Assembly: GCA_028289445.1 (NCBI GenBank)
Contig: JANQPO010000021.1
Coordinates: 62,001-126,000 of the forward strand
DNA: 64,000 nucleotides
Reading direction: 5' to 3'
From: Tepidamorphaceae bacterium
Lineage (GTDB): Bacteria > Pseudomonadota > Alphaproteobacteria > Rhizobiales > JAKSCL01
A program made the translations under genes and the position numbers. Of the stretch, positions 9,607-18,232 are shown piece by piece. Position 1 is the first letter of the stretch; each line of letters starts with the position of its first letter. Under the pieces are notes generated by a model. That model had not been told where the DNA came from. It did no database searches and was given only the letters and a program-made list of their open reading frames with translations.

Positions 9607-10523
9607 CCGCCAACGCCAAGACCTTTGCCGTCGCCGGCGCTGAGGCGATTGCCACCAAGGGCTGGTTCGGCGCCCACAAATATCTGATCCTGCGCCGCCT
9701 CTCGCAGGCAGGTTTCCTTGGCCTTTTCCTTCTTGGGCCTTGGTTCGGGCTATGGATCGTCAAAGGCAATCTGACGTCGTCGCTCACGCTTGGCGTCCTG
9801 CCGCTGACCGATCCGCTGGTGCTTCTCCAGACCTTCGCCGCCGGCCACATTCCGGCTTTGACGGCCATTCTGGGCGCCGGCATCGTCGCCGCGATCTACG
9901 CTGCCGTCGGCGGCCGTCTCTACTGCTCCTGGGTTTGTCCGATCAACCCGGTGACCGATCTCGCCCACTGGCTGCACATGCGCCTTGGGCTGAAGAAGGG
10001 CTGGCAGCCGAAGCGATCCACCCGATACTGGGTGCTTACCATGGTCTTCGTTGTTTCGTTGGCCACCGGGACGGTCGCCTGGGAACTGGTCAACCCGGTC
10101 TCCATGGCCCACCGGGCTGTCATCTTCGGTGCCGGCTTCGCCTGGATGATCGTTCTGGCCGTCTTCTTCTTCGATCTTTTCGTTTCAAGGCATGGCTGGT
10201 GCGGTCATCTATGCCCCGTCGGTGCCTTTTACGGTTTGCTCAACGAGAAGAGCGTCTTGCGCGTGTCCGCCGCCAATCGCGGTGCGTGCGACGATTGCAT
10301 GGACTGTTTCGAAATTTGTCCGGAAGCCCATGTCATCACGCCGGCGCTGCGCGGCACCGGAGACGCAACGCCGATCATTACGCACCGGGACTGCACCGCC
10401 TGCGGCCGTTGCATCGATGTGTGCTCGCAGGATGTCTTCCGTTTCACCCATCGTTTCGCCGATCGACCGGTAGACGCGGTCGACGGTGCCGAACCCTTTG
10501 ACGCGAAACGCCGCGCCGCTTGA
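9603..10523 (+). CDS. napH: NapH, membrane quinol dehydrogenase of the Nap system
   Basis: The 306-residue polytopic membrane protein has about four transmembrane helices, two Cys-x3-Cys-Pro motifs (CSWVCPINP and [11 protein letters not shown]) that are diagnostic of NapH, and two C-terminal [4Fe-4S] sites ([12 protein letters not shown] and [11 protein letters not shown]) on the cytoplasmic side. With NapG it forms a quinol-oxidising branch that works beside NapC. The ATG overlaps the napG stop, so the two are made together. Confidence 0.94.
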   Translation: MTANAKTFAVAGAEAIATKGWFGAHKYLILRRLSQAGFLGLFLLGPWFGLWIVKGNLTSSLTLGVLPLTDPLVLLQTFAAGHIPALTAILGAGIVAAIYAAVGGRLYCSWVCPINPVTDLAHWLHMRLGLKKGWQPKRSTRYWVLTMVFVVSLATGTVAWELVNPVSMAHRAVIFGAGFAWMIVLAVFFFDLFVSRHGWCGHLCPVGAFYGLLNEKSVLRVSAANRGACDDCMDCFEICPEAHVITPALRGTGDATPIITHRDCTACGRCIDVCSQDVFRFTHRFADRPVDAVDGAEPFDAKRRAA

Positions 10524-10543
10524 TCCCAGGGGAGGATCCACAC

Positions 10544-10981
10544 ATGAAGAGCGTTCTTAAACTCGCCACCGCCGCCTTCGCGGCTCTTGCCGTCGTCGCC
10601 GGCGTTGCCTTCGCACAAGACGCATCGCTGCAGACCCTGCGCGGGGCGCAGATCGACGAACCGGTGACGGTCGTCGGCGTCCCGAAGCAGGACAAGAAGC
10701 GCTTCGGTCGCGCCTACAGACACCAGCCGCCGCTCATTCCCCATGCGGTCGACCAGTACCAGATCGACACCAACGCCAATCAGTGTCTGGGCTGTCACGA
10801 CTGGTCGAATGCCGGCGAGCGCAACGCGCCGACCCTATCGATGACGCACTACCTCGACCGCGATGGGCGTCAACTCGATGAGATCGCCGGCACGCGCTGG
10901 TTCTGCAATCAGTGCCACGTGCCGCAGGCGGACGCTGAGCCGCTGGTCGATAACACCTTCGTGCCGTCCTTCACGCGATAA
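10544..10981 (+). CDS. napB: NapB, di-haem cytochrome c subunit of nitrate reductase
   Basis: The 145-residue exported protein has a clear signal peptide of about 24 residues ending in Ala-Phe-Ala. Haem motifs are CLGCH at 81-85 and CNQCH at 121-125. The preceding segment (VDQYQIDTNANQCLGCHDW) matches NapB. It takes electrons from NapC and passes them to the [4Fe-4S] cluster of NapA. The start is set by a GGGGAGGA ribosome-binding site before the ATG at 10544; eight further codons upstream are open but have no such site. Confidence 0.95.
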   Translation: MKSVLKLATAAFAALAVVAGVAFAQDASLQTLRGAQIDEPVTVVGVPKQDKKRFGRAYRHQPPLIPHAVDQYQIDTNANQCLGCHDWSNAGERNAPTLSMTHYLDRDGRQLDEIAGTRWFCNQCHVPQADAEPLVDNTFVPSFTR

Positions 10982-11002
10982 CAACAAGAAGAGGCGCGCA
11001 TT

Positions 11003-11728
11003 ATGAGCGATCAAAACACCGGTCCAGACGCCAAACAACCAGGCTTCGTCAAGCGTCTGTGGCAGACCGTTTCGCGGCCTTCGGCCGTTTACTCCCTCGG
11101 CTCGCTTCTCGTCGTCGGCGGCGTCGGCGGCGTCTTGTTCTGGGGCGGCTTCAACTGGGGGATGGAGATCACGAACACTGAGAAGTTCTGCATTGGCTGC
11201 CACGAGATGTACGAGAACGTCTATCTCGAATACAAGGAAACCATCCACTACAACAATCACTCCGGCGTCCGGGCGACGTGTCCCGATTGCCATGTGCCGA
11301 AAGAGTGGATTTTCAAGGTGCGACGCAAGATCGTCGCGTCAGCGGAACTCTATCATCATTTTCGCGGCACCGTGTCGACGCCGGAGAAGTTCGAAGAGGA
11401 ACGGCAGCGGCTGGCCATGCGCGTTTGGCGCACCATGAAGAACACGGACAGCCGCGAGTGCCGCAACTGTCACAACTTCGAGTACATGGACTTCACGCTG
11501 CAAGAAGATCGGTCCGGCGTGGCCCACCAGCAAGCGATCGACGAGAACAAGACCTGTATCGATTGCCACCAGGGCATCGCCCACCGGCTACCGGTCGACG
11601 CCGAGGAAGCCTATGAGAGGATTGCGGCTGAATTCGATGGCCGGCAGCTTAAGACGAAAGCCGAGGCGCCGGCGGAACCATCGCCGCTTGATCGGCTCGC
11701 CGGCTTCGTCGCCAAACTCGACCGGTAA
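11003..11728 (+). CDS. napC: NapC, membrane-anchored tetrahaem quinol dehydrogenase
   Basis: The 241-residue NapC/NirT-type cytochrome has one N-terminal transmembrane helix (about residues 28-50) and four haem motifs: CIGCH 63-67, CPDCH 93-97, CRNCH 153-157 and CIDCH 185-189. Met69, next to the first haem motif (CHEM), fits the unusual quinol-side haem ligation of the family. It oxidises membrane quinol and delivers electrons to NapB. It closes the napFDAGHBC operon. The gene is 22 bases after napB with a GAAGAGG box before the ATG. Confidence 0.96.
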   Translation: MSDQNTGPDAKQPGFVKRLWQTVSRPSAVYSLGSLLVVGGVGGVLFWGGFNWGMEITNTEKFCIGCHEMYENVYLEYKETIHYNNHSGVRATCPDCHVPKEWIFKVRRKIVASAELYHHFRGTVSTPEKFEEERQRLAMRVWRTMKNTDSRECRNCHNFEYMDFTLQEDRSGVAHQQAIDENKTCIDCHQGIAHRLPVDAEEAYERIAAEFDGRQLKTKAEAPAEPSPLDRLAGFVAKLDR

Positions 11729-11736
11729 GCCTGAGA

Positions 11737-11883
11737 TCAGGAACGATTCTCGGTCACGTGCGCCGCGTCTTCGCGCTGCGTGTCGCTTCTGGCGTCGTCT
11801 TCATTGTCGCCCGGCAGCAACTCTGAAATGTCGGCGCTGTGAAACAGCTTCGTCGTCATGAAGATGTCCGGGTAGTTGAACAT
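11737..11883 (-). CDS. Small protein of 48 residues, function unknown
   Basis: The frame begins MFNYPDIFMTTKLFHS and continues through an acidic stretch (LLPGDNEDDARSD) to a TGA at 11737. Its ATG at 11883 is preceded by AAAGGAGGGACACC, a near-perfect ribosome-binding site at correct spacing, which is the main reason to call it real. It has no signal peptide, membrane span or Cys. It is read toward the end of napC from the opposite strand and lies downstream of the DUF465 gene. I do not recognise the family. Confidence 0.6.
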   Translation of the reverse strand: MFNYPDIFMTTKLFHSADISELLPGDNEDDARSDTQREDAAHVTENRS

Positions 11884-11940
11884 GGTGTCCCTCCTTTAGA
11901 GCTTTTCACAGAAGGCTCTTGGTGCCGCCGGTTCGTTCTT

Positions 11941-12003
11941 TGCCGGTGCGTGATCTGCTACGAGAGCGGGGGATATCGATCATCACAGATCATCGCACCG
12001 GCA
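11941..12003. repeat. Long inverted repeat (17-base arms, 28-base loop)
   Basis: The left arm 11941-11957 (TGCCGGTGCGTGATCTG) and the right arm 11986-12003 (CAGATCATCGCACCGGCA) are complementary apart from one inserted T. The repeat lies 8 bases beyond the stop of the DUF465 gene and 58 bases before the start of the 48-residue gene, both on the minus strand. It could terminate the first or form a leader hairpin for the second. No run of T follows on either strand. Confidence 0.65.
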
Positions 12004-12010
12004 TTGGCCA

Positions 12011-12241
12011 CTAGCCGGCAGGTCGCCGACCGCGGCCCAGTGTTCGCAAGACGCCTTCGTGAGCGACGATTTCGTCCTTCAGACGCAGGCGTTCTCGCTT
12101 AAGCCGTTGCATAACCACCAAGCTGGTAACGGGCCGGCTTTGCTCCTCCTTGACCCGCCGTTCCATGTCCTGATGACGCTGGCGCAAAGCCGAGATCTTC
12201 GCCGCCACGCCTGCCATCTTGTCGCTGTCGTTCGTGTTCAT
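12011..12241 (-). CDS. DUF465 (YdcH-like) family small protein
   Basis: The 76-residue helical, highly charged protein has the DUF465 pattern of two helices joined by an ERRVKEEQSRP turn, ending in LKRERLRLKDEIVAHE. The family is common in alphaproteobacteria as short coiled-coil proteins of unknown role. The ATG overlaps the stop of the isocitrate dehydrogenase gene as ATGA, and a GAGAGGAG box sits inside that gene's end, so its translation is coupled to the enzyme. Nothing in the sequence shows a functional link beyond this. Confidence 0.82.
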   Translation of the reverse strand: MNTNDSDKMAGVAAKISALRQRHQDMERRVKEEQSRPVTSLVVMQRLKRERLRLKDEIVAHEGVLRTLGRGRRPAG

Positions 12242-13776
12242 TGCAGCCGCTCCTCTCTCCGGTTTGTTTTTGCCGCGCTGGCTTCGCCTTGCGCGAGCGC
12301 ATAGGCGGGGGCGCCGTCATGGCCCTCTAGCTTTTCAACATGCATCCAGCGCATCCGCTCGCCGATTGCGTAGAGCAGGTCGTGGATGCGTTGCTCGGCA
12401 TCGCTGGCCATCGGCACCGCGCGGAAGCGACACCGCCAATGGGAAACGGTGTCCGTGTGAGCGGTACGCTTCGGCCACACGATCGTGCCGCGATTGGAAA
12501 TCATGGAGAGACGGAACGCCCCGAGCGCCGCCGCGTTGCGCATGGAATGCGCGAGAGCCTCCACGCTGCCGGACCATTCGACGAAGACGTCGACACCGTC
12601 GAAGCGGCGCTCGACGCGTGCTTCGCGGACCGGCATGGCTTCCATGTGAGATGTCAACTCGCCGGCCAAGTCGTCATCCTCGGCCGTGTTCGGAACATCG
12701 CTCAAGGCGTCGAGCAGGCGATCCGTGAACGCTTGCGTCGAGCCGGCTTGTCCAGGCCCTGCCACATCAACGGGCAAGTCCTCTTGCATCGCGTAACAAG
12801 CCTTCACAGCGGCCTCGATCCGGGCAGCGGCCAGCGCCTTGCCGAGATGGCGCAGCATCATCGCACCCGCCAGGATCAGCGCCGTCGGATTGGCTTTTCC
12901 GGTTCCGGCGATATCCGGCGCGGAGCCGTGCACGGCCTCGAACATCGCCATCTCGGCACCGACATTGGCGCTTGGCACCAGGCCCAGCCCGCCGACCAGT
13001 CCAGCAGCCAGGTCGGAGAGAATGTCGCCGTTCATATTGGTTGTGGCGACCACATCGAACTGCTCCGGCCGCATGACCATTTGATGGGCACAGTTGTCGA
13101 CGATCATGTGATGCGCGTCGATGTCGGGATATCGCTCGGCCACCGCCTCGAAGCTGCGCTGGAAGAGGCCCTCGGTCAGCTTCATGATATTGGACTTGGT
13201 GGCGCAATGAACGCTGTCCTTGTGCTCCGCGCGGGCGAGCGCGAAGGCGAGGTGCGCGATCTTCTCCGACCCTTTGCGCGAGATCAGTTTCAGGCACTGC
13301 GCCACGTCTGGCGTCTGCATGTGCTCAATACCGGCGTAGAGGTCCTCGACGTTCTCGCGCACGATGGTGAAATCGATGTCGCGACCCGCGTAAGGTCCCT
13401 TGAGTCCGGGAAGGCTGCGGATCGGCCTGATATTGCCGTAGAGCTCGTAGAGCTTGCGCAGCGTGACATTGGCGCTCTTGCCGCCCGACCCTTGCGGGGT
13501 CGCCAATGGACCTTTCAAGACGACGCCCGCTTCCTCGATCATCTCGAGTGTCTCAGGCGGCAGTCCCGTAACAACGCCCTTGTCCATGACCGCCGCGCCC
13601 GCCGGTGCATCAATCCAGTCGATCTGCGGGCATGCCACGGAAATCACGCGCCTGGCCGCCCACGAGATTTCCGGTCCGATCCCGTCTCCGGATATCAAGA
13701 CGACCGGTATCGACGCGGATTGCGGTAGCGGCTCCGCGAAGGTCTTGTTGGCGTTGACGAGGGCCGGGTCGAGCAC
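12238..13776 (-). CDS. icd: NAD-type isocitrate dehydrogenase with C-terminal extension
   Basis: The 512-residue beta-decarboxylating dehydrogenase converts isocitrate to 2-oxoglutarate. The isopropylmalate/isocitrate dehydrogenase fold is clear: SGDGIGPEI near the N-terminus, RENVEDLYAGIEH, NMNGDILSDLAAGLVGGLG, and HGSAPDIAGTGKANPTA near residue 285. Asp-Ile at the cofactor selector instead of Lys-Tyr indicates NAD rather than NADP. About 130 extra C-terminal residues match the long, Thermus-like form. A GTG at 13827 is possible, but the GTG at 13776 has AAGGAG six bases upstream and is preferred. The gene diverges from a LysR regulator and is coupled to a DUF465 gene. Confidence 0.85.
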   Translation of the reverse strand: MLDPALVNANKTFAEPLPQSASIPVVLISGDGIGPEISWAARRVISVACPQIDWIDAPAGAAVMDKGVVTGLPPETLEMIEEAGVVLKGPLATPQGSGGKSANVTLRKLYELYGNIRPIRSLPGLKGPYAGRDIDFTIVRENVEDLYAGIEHMQTPDVAQCLKLISRKGSEKIAHLAFALARAEHKDSVHCATKSNIMKLTEGLFQRSFEAVAERYPDIDAHHMIVDNCAHQMVMRPEQFDVVATTNMNGDILSDLAAGLVGGLGLVPSANVGAEMAMFEAVHGSAPDIAGTGKANPTALILAGAMMLRHLGKALAAARIEAAVKACYAMQEDLPVDVAGPGQAGSTQAFTDRLLDALSDVPNTAEDDDLAGELTSHMEAMPVREARVERRFDGVDVFVEWSGSVEALAHSMRNAAALGAFRLSMISNRGTIVWPKRTAHTDTVSHWRCRFRAVPMASDAEQRIHDLLYAIGERMRWMHVEKLEGHDGAPAYALAQGEASAAKTNRREERLQ

Positions 13777-13910
13777 GGTGCACTCCTTGGATCCGTATTT
13801 GCGTTCCGGATCATGTGGGCGCTCCACTTCGATTGTTCGATCCTAATTGATTTGAAAGTTTGATTGGTTTTTCCTATTAAAGGATCTCGCGACCGGATGA
13901 CGACTGGATC

Positions 13911-14846
13911 ATGGATCGATCACCAACGCTGAAGCAGTTGCGCTATTTCGTGGCGCTTTCGGAAACCGGTCATTTTCGCGCGGCGGCCGAGCGCGTGGGA
14001 ATCAGCCAGCCTTCGCTCAGCCTTCAAATTGGCAATTTGGAAGAGGTGCTACGCCTCAATCTCGTGGAGCGCGGGCGCTTTGGCGCGGTGCTCACGCCCT
14101 CCGGCCGCGAGGTCCTGGCACGATCGCGCCAAATCCTCGAAGACGTGTCGGCGCTCGTCGACTATTCAGATGCGCTAAAGTCCGGAATGTCGGGAACGAT
14201 CCGGCTTGGTTCGACGCCAACGTTTGGGCCCTACATCCTGCCGAATGTCGTGCGCCTTTTGCATGAGCGCTATCCAGCGCTGAAACTGATCGTTCGAGAC
14301 GCCGCACCCCGTGACCTCCTCAACGGGCTCCTTGAGGGTGTCCACGATCTTGTCCTAACCCAATTGCCTGTCCTTTCCGGCGATTTGGTGGTGAAGCGAC
14401 TGTTTCGCGAACCGCTCCACCTTGCCGTCGCACGCGATCACGCCTTGGCGGACCAAGCGGATGTGGTCGACGCCGATCTGGCTGGCCAAGAGGTCTTGTC
14501 GCTCTCAAGTGCTTTCGTCCTTCACGATCAAATCACCACGCTTTGCCGCGAGGTTGGTGCCAATCTGCGCCAGGATTACGAGGGCACGAGCCTTGATGCA
14601 CTGCGCCAGATGGCGGCCATGGGCATGGGGCTCGCCTTTCTGCCGTCGCTTTACGTGAAGTCGGAAATCGCGCGACGCAACGGCGATGTGCGCGTGCTGC
14701 GCTTTCGCGGCGGACGATTCAATCGGTCGATCGGGCTGGCATGGCGCAAGACGACCGGCCGGCAAACGAGTTTTGAGATTTTCGCCGATGTTGTGCGGGC
14801 TGTCGCAAAGAGCGACTTCAAGGGTATTTTGTCAGCAGAAACATAA
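13911..14846 (+). CDS. LysR-family regulator, OxyR-like but lacking the first redox cysteine
   Basis: The 311-residue protein has an N-terminal winged helix (LKQLRYFVALSETGHFRAAA, then VGISQPSLSLQI) and a LysR effector domain. The regulatory domain resembles OxyR (LSLSSAFVLHDQITTLC, then AMGMGLAFLPSLYV). At the position of the peroxidatic cysteine of OxyR this protein has Val; only the second cysteine position is Cys. It is therefore unlikely to sense peroxide by the classic disulfide. It diverges from the isocitrate dehydrogenase gene, which is a natural candidate target. Confidence 0.88.
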   Translation: MDRSPTLKQLRYFVALSETGHFRAAAERVGISQPSLSLQIGNLEEVLRLNLVERGRFGAVLTPSGREVLARSRQILEDVSALVDYSDALKSGMSGTIRLGSTPTFGPYILPNVVRLLHERYPALKLIVRDAAPRDLLNGLLEGVHDLVLTQLPVLSGDLVVKRLFREPLHLAVARDHALADQADVVDADLAGQEVLSLSSAFVLHDQITTLCREVGANLRQDYEGTSLDALRQMAAMGMGLAFLPSLYVKSEIARRNGDVRVLRFRGGRFNRSIGLAWRKTTGRQTSFEIFADVVRAVAKSDFKGILSAET

Positions 14847-14949
14847 GGTTGAGCACCGCCTTGACGTATTGGCAAGTTTGCCTGGATTGAAGTGCGTTCT
14901 CACAAGTGATCGCAATGTCGGTTGACTGCGCCACAGTCCCGACGCATTT

Positions 14950-14964
14950 TTGTGCAATGCACAA
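14950..14964. promoter_or_regulatory. Perfect palindrome TTGTGCA-A-TGCACAA, probable operator
   Basis: The 15-bp sequence is a perfect inverted repeat around one central base, 46 bases upstream of the acetyltransferase start at 15011. The size and symmetry suit a dimeric regulator. The TGCA-rich halves recall PhaR-like sites of alphaproteobacteria, which is a resemblance only. No regulator gene is adjacent on that side. Confidence 0.45.
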
Positions 14965-15010
14965 TAATTGAGGAAACGCCGATTCCCCCCGATCCTGATG
15001 GAGAGGACAA

Positions 15011-15583
15011 ATGTCGGCAAAACACCTTGAATCCCCTGCCTACCGTAAGCTCTCTAGCGTAGACACAGACGCCTTTTGTGCCCATCTCCTGCGGCTTGAT
15101 CGCGAAAACCGGCGGCTGCGCTTCGGTCATGCGGTCTCCGATGCTTTCATCCGCACCTATACCGATGTCGCCGCGTCGCTTGGCGGTGTCGTTCATGGCT
15201 GTTTCATCGACGGAACGCTCAGGGCCGCTGCCGAATTGCGGCCGGTCTCTGAGTTAATGCCGAAGACCGCGGAAGCGGCGTTCAGCGTGGAACGCGATTT
15301 CCAGAATGCGGGGATCGGCTCGGCGCTTTTGCGGCGAACGGTGCGCTCGGCACAGAACCGGGGCGTCCGGTCCCTCGTCATGTACTGCCTCTTGGAGAAC
15401 GGCCGCATGCGTGCGGTCGCGGCCAAACACCGCGCCGTGCTCGCCATTGAGGAAGGTGAGGTCATCGGCGAAGTGGCGCCCCCTGTGGCCTCGCCGCTTT
15501 CGGTCATGCGCGAATCGATGGCCGATACGCTCGTCCATCTGGAGGGCCTGTTCGACGTAAGCGGACGGCCGGGGAGGGCCTAG
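15011..15583 (+). CDS. GNAT-family N-acetyltransferase
   Basis: The 190-residue protein has the acetyl-CoA pocket motif of GNAT enzymes in VERDFQNAGIGSALLRRTV (residues about 94-112), preceded by the usual beta-strand (GCFIDGTLRAAAELRP). The C-terminal half (ENGRMRAVAAKHRAVLAIEEGEV) is the substrate-side region. The acceptor is not predictable. The start has a GGAGAGG box eight bases upstream. A perfect palindrome in the promoter region suggests specific repression or activation. It stands alone and converges on the J-domain gene. Confidence 0.8.
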   Translation: MSAKHLESPAYRKLSSVDTDAFCAHLLRLDRENRRLRFGHAVSDAFIRTYTDVAASLGGVVHGCFIDGTLRAAAELRPVSELMPKTAEAAFSVERDFQNAGIGSALLRRTVRSAQNRGVRSLVMYCLLENGRMRAVAAKHRAVLAIEEGEVIGEVAPPVASPLSVMRESMADTLVHLEGLFDVSGRPGRA

Positions 15584-15601
15584 CGATGTTCCGGTCGATC
15601 A

Positions 15602-15632
15602 TCCCGGACTGCACGGCGACGCTCGTCCGGGA
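15602..15632. terminator. Hairpin between convergent genes
   Basis: TCCCGGAC at 15602-15609 pairs perfectly with GTCCGGGA at 15625-15632 across a 15-base loop, between the stops of the acetyltransferase and the J-domain gene. No T-run follows on either strand, so a factor-independent terminator is not certain. Confidence 0.35.
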
Positions 15633-15709
15633 GCAATTGCGCCCGATCGTCCATGCGCCCGGCCCGCCGTCGCGCTGCGGTCGGGACGAAACGGTTATCG
15701 GCCTTAAAC

Positions 15710-16177
15710 TTAATGGCCGAGTTGCTCGTAGGCGGCGTTGATGCGCGACAGCATGGCGGCGCTGTAGTCGACCATTTCCGGCGGCAGGCTGAGCGCTGAG
15801 ATGCGATCCGGGTGGTAGGCCTTGACGCGCTCATGATAGGCGGCGCGCACAGCCTCGCGATCGGCATTGCGGTCGATGCCTAACACCTGGAAGGGATCAA
15901 AGCGCTCGGCGCGCACCATGGCTCGGTCCAGTTGGTCGGCGGCCTTCATGACGACTGGATCGATGCGGCGGATGGTATCCTTGGACACATAGCACAGGCC
16001 GCCCTGTGCCGATTCAAAGAGATAGAATGTCCGGTCGCCGTTCAAATAGCTCTGGAGGTCGCCATGGCCGGTGATCACGAATTCGCCGCTGAGCATCGAG
16101 CCATCGTCGAGCGTGAGCTTGACGGCAACCCGCGTGCGGTTCGAATCATTGTTGACGCTGGCCATGCGGTCGAACAT
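15710..16177 (-). CDS. J-domain protein with an N-terminal beta-rich module
   Basis: The 155-residue protein ends in a J-domain (FDPFQVLGIDRNADREAVRAA with YHPDRI carrying the His-Pro-Asp that activates Hsp70 ATPase). The first about 80 residues form a different module (VKLTLDDGSMLSGEFVI, LQSYLN, FYLFES) with the beta pattern of small alphaproteobacterial domains of unknown role. It lacks the Gly/Phe and zinc regions of DnaJ, so it is a specialised co-chaperone. The ATG at 16177 has GGAG seven bases upstream; a TTG nine codons earlier is less likely. Confidence 0.8.
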   Translation of the reverse strand: MFDRMASVNNDSNRTRVAVKLTLDDGSMLSGEFVITGHGDLQSYLNGDRTFYLFESAQGGLCYVSKDTIRRIDPVVMKAADQLDRAMVRAERFDPFQVLGIDRNADREAVRAAYHERVKAYHPDRISALSLPPEMVDYSAAMLSRINAAYEQLGH

Positions 16178-16318
16178 GTCGGACTCCGTATCAAATCGGG
16201 ACAAGGCTTCTCTTTGACCGTTTCACTTGCCGGTTTCATGCCAGGCGGAATCCCCCTATCCCGCAACCGGCGAATGGGCTATCAGGACGCCATTCCTTGA
16301 CCTTTAGCTGGCGCCGCA

Positions 16319-18172
16319 ATGACCCAAGTTCCGCCCGCGGATCTGCGCAATGTCGCGATCATCGCCCATGTTGACCACGGCAAGACCACGCTGATTGACG
16401 TTTTGTTGCGCCAATCCGGCGCGTTCCGCGACAATCAACGCGTTGCGGAACGGGCGATGGATTCCAACGATTTGGAGCGTGAGCGCGGCATCACGATCCT
16501 GGCGAAGGTCACGTCGCTCGAATGGCAGGGCGCGCGCATCAACATCGTCGACACGCCAGGCCACGCCGATTTCGGCGGCGAGGTCGAGCGCATCCTCAAC
16601 ATGGTCGACGGTGCTGTGGTCCTGGTCGACGCGTCGGAAGGCCCGATGCCGCAGACCAAGTTCGTCGTTGCCAAGGCGTTGCAGGTCGGGTTGCGGCCGA
16701 TCGTCGCCATCAACAAGATCGACAAGCCAGACGCGCGGCCGGACGCGGTTCTCGACGAGATCTTCGATCTCTTCGCCGCGCTCGGTGCCGATGAGGAGCA
16801 GCTCGATTTTCCGGTTCTTTACGGTTCGGCGAAGGATGGCTGGATGGCGGCGGAGCCGGAAGGGCCGACGGACAGCATGGCACCGCTGTTCGATCTCATC
16901 TTGGATCGTGTCGCGCCACCGACGACCGAGGACGGTCCGTTTCGCTTGCTGGCGACGACAATCGAGGCAAATCCCTATTTGGGCCGGGTGCTGACGGGCC
17001 GGATCACGGCGGGATCGGTTGCGCCGAATCAGGCGGTGAAGGCGATTGCGACCGACGGTTCGGTGATCGAGCAGGGCCGGGTCTCCAAGGTCCTGGCGTT
17101 TCGCGGATTGGAGCGCCAACCGATCGATGCCGGGCTTGCCGGCGACATTGTCGCGATCGCCGGCCTGTCGGAGGCGACCGTTGCGCACACCTTGTGCGAT
17201 CCGTCGGTGACCGAAGCGATCCCCGCCCAACCGATCGACCCGCCGACCTTGTCGATGACGTTTCGCATCAACGATGGGCCGCTGGCCGGACAGGACGGCG
17301 ACAAGGTACAAAGCCGTGTCATCCGCGCCCGGCTCTTGCGCGAGGCGGAGGGCAATGTCGCGCTGAAAGTCTCCGAGACCGGTGACAAGGACGCCTTCGA
17401 GGTCGCCGGACGCGGCGAATTGCAGCTTGGAATCCTGATCGAAACGATGCGCCGGGAAGGCTTTGAGTTGACCGTCTCGCGGCCGCGCGTTGTCATGCAG
17501 ACCGACCCCACCTCCGGCGCAACGCTGGAGCCGATTGAGGAGGTGACGATCGATGTCGACGAGGACTTCGCCGGCGCGGTCGTCTCGAAGCTTTCGGAGC
17601 GCAAGGCTGAACTGATCGAGATGCGGCCCTCAGGCGGCGGGCGGCAGCGGCTTGTCTTCCATGCGCCCACGCGCGGCCTCATCGGCTATCACGGCGAGCT
17701 TTTGTCCGACACGCGCGGCACGGCGATCATGAACCGGTTGTTCCACGCCTATGCCTCCCATCGCGGTGCGATCCCGACGCGGCATACCGGCGTGCTGATT
17801 GCAAATGGGGAGGGCCAGGCGGTCGCTTATGCGCTTTGGAACCTGGAGGATCGCGGGCCGATGATCGTCGAGCCGGGCGATGCCGTTTATCGCGGCATGA
17901 TCGTCGGCGAGCACACGCGCGGCAACGATTTGGAGGTCAACGTCTTGAAGGGCAAGCAGCTGACCAATATCCGCGCAGCCGGCAAGGACGATGCGGTGCG
18001 TCTGACACCGCCGATGAAAATGCCGCTTGAAAAGGCGCTGGCCTACATCGCCGATGACGAACTGGTTGAAGTCACGCCGCAGTCCATTCGTCTGCGCAAG
18101 CGTCTTTTGGACCCGCATGATCGCAAGCGCGCGGCGCGTGCCGGCGTGGCGGAGATGACCGGCACGGCGTGA
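16319..18172 (+). CDS. typA: TypA/BipA ribosome-associated GTPase
   Basis: The 617-residue translational GTPase has G1 HVDHGKT at 17-23, switch RGITI, G3 DTPGH and G4 NKID, followed by EF-G-like domains and the BipA-specific C-terminal domain ([13 protein letters not shown], and [19 protein letters not shown]). TypA binds the ribosome at the EF-G site and supports 50S assembly and growth under stress and cold. The length is typical. The start lacks a strong ribosome-binding site, but the N-terminus fits homologues. It appears to be monocistronic. Confidence 0.96.
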   Translation: MTQVPPADLRNVAIIAHVDHGKTTLIDVLLRQSGAFRDNQRVAERAMDSNDLERERGITILAKVTSLEWQGARINIVDTPGHADFGGEVERILNMVDGAVVLVDASEGPMPQTKFVVAKALQVGLRPIVAINKIDKPDARPDAVLDEIFDLFAALGADEEQLDFPVLYGSAKDGWMAAEPEGPTDSMAPLFDLILDRVAPPTTEDGPFRLLATTIEANPYLGRVLTGRITAGSVAPNQAVKAIATDGSVIEQGRVSKVLAFRGLERQPIDAGLAGDIVAIAGLSEATVAHTLCDPSVTEAIPAQPIDPPTLSMTFRINDGPLAGQDGDKVQSRVIRARLLREAEGNVALKVSETGDKDAFEVAGRGELQLGILIETMRREGFELTVSRPRVVMQTDPTSGATLEPIEEVTIDVDEDFAGAVVSKLSERKAELIEMRPSGGGRQRLVFHAPTRGLIGYHGELLSDTRGTAIMNRLFHAYASHRGAIPTRHTGVLIANGEGQAVAYALWNLEDRGPMIVEPGDAVYRGMIVGEHTRGNDLEVNVLKGKQLTNIRAAGKDDAVRLTPPMKMPLEKALAYIADDELVEVTPQSIRLRKRLLDPHDRKRAARAGVAEMTGTA

Positions 18173-18232
18173 CATCAAACGTGAGCTTGATCGGGCTTGT
18201 GTCCGCCCGCCGGACCGGCTTAGGCTTGCGTC

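Noticed and set aside
12340..13728. 462-codon open frame on the plus strand
   Set aside because: It is antisense to isocitrate dehydrogenase, is rich in Arg and His, and has no family motif; long shadow frames are expected at this GC content.
16304..17311. 335-codon open frame on the minus strand
   Set aside because: It is antisense to typA and extremely Arg-rich without any recognisable domain.
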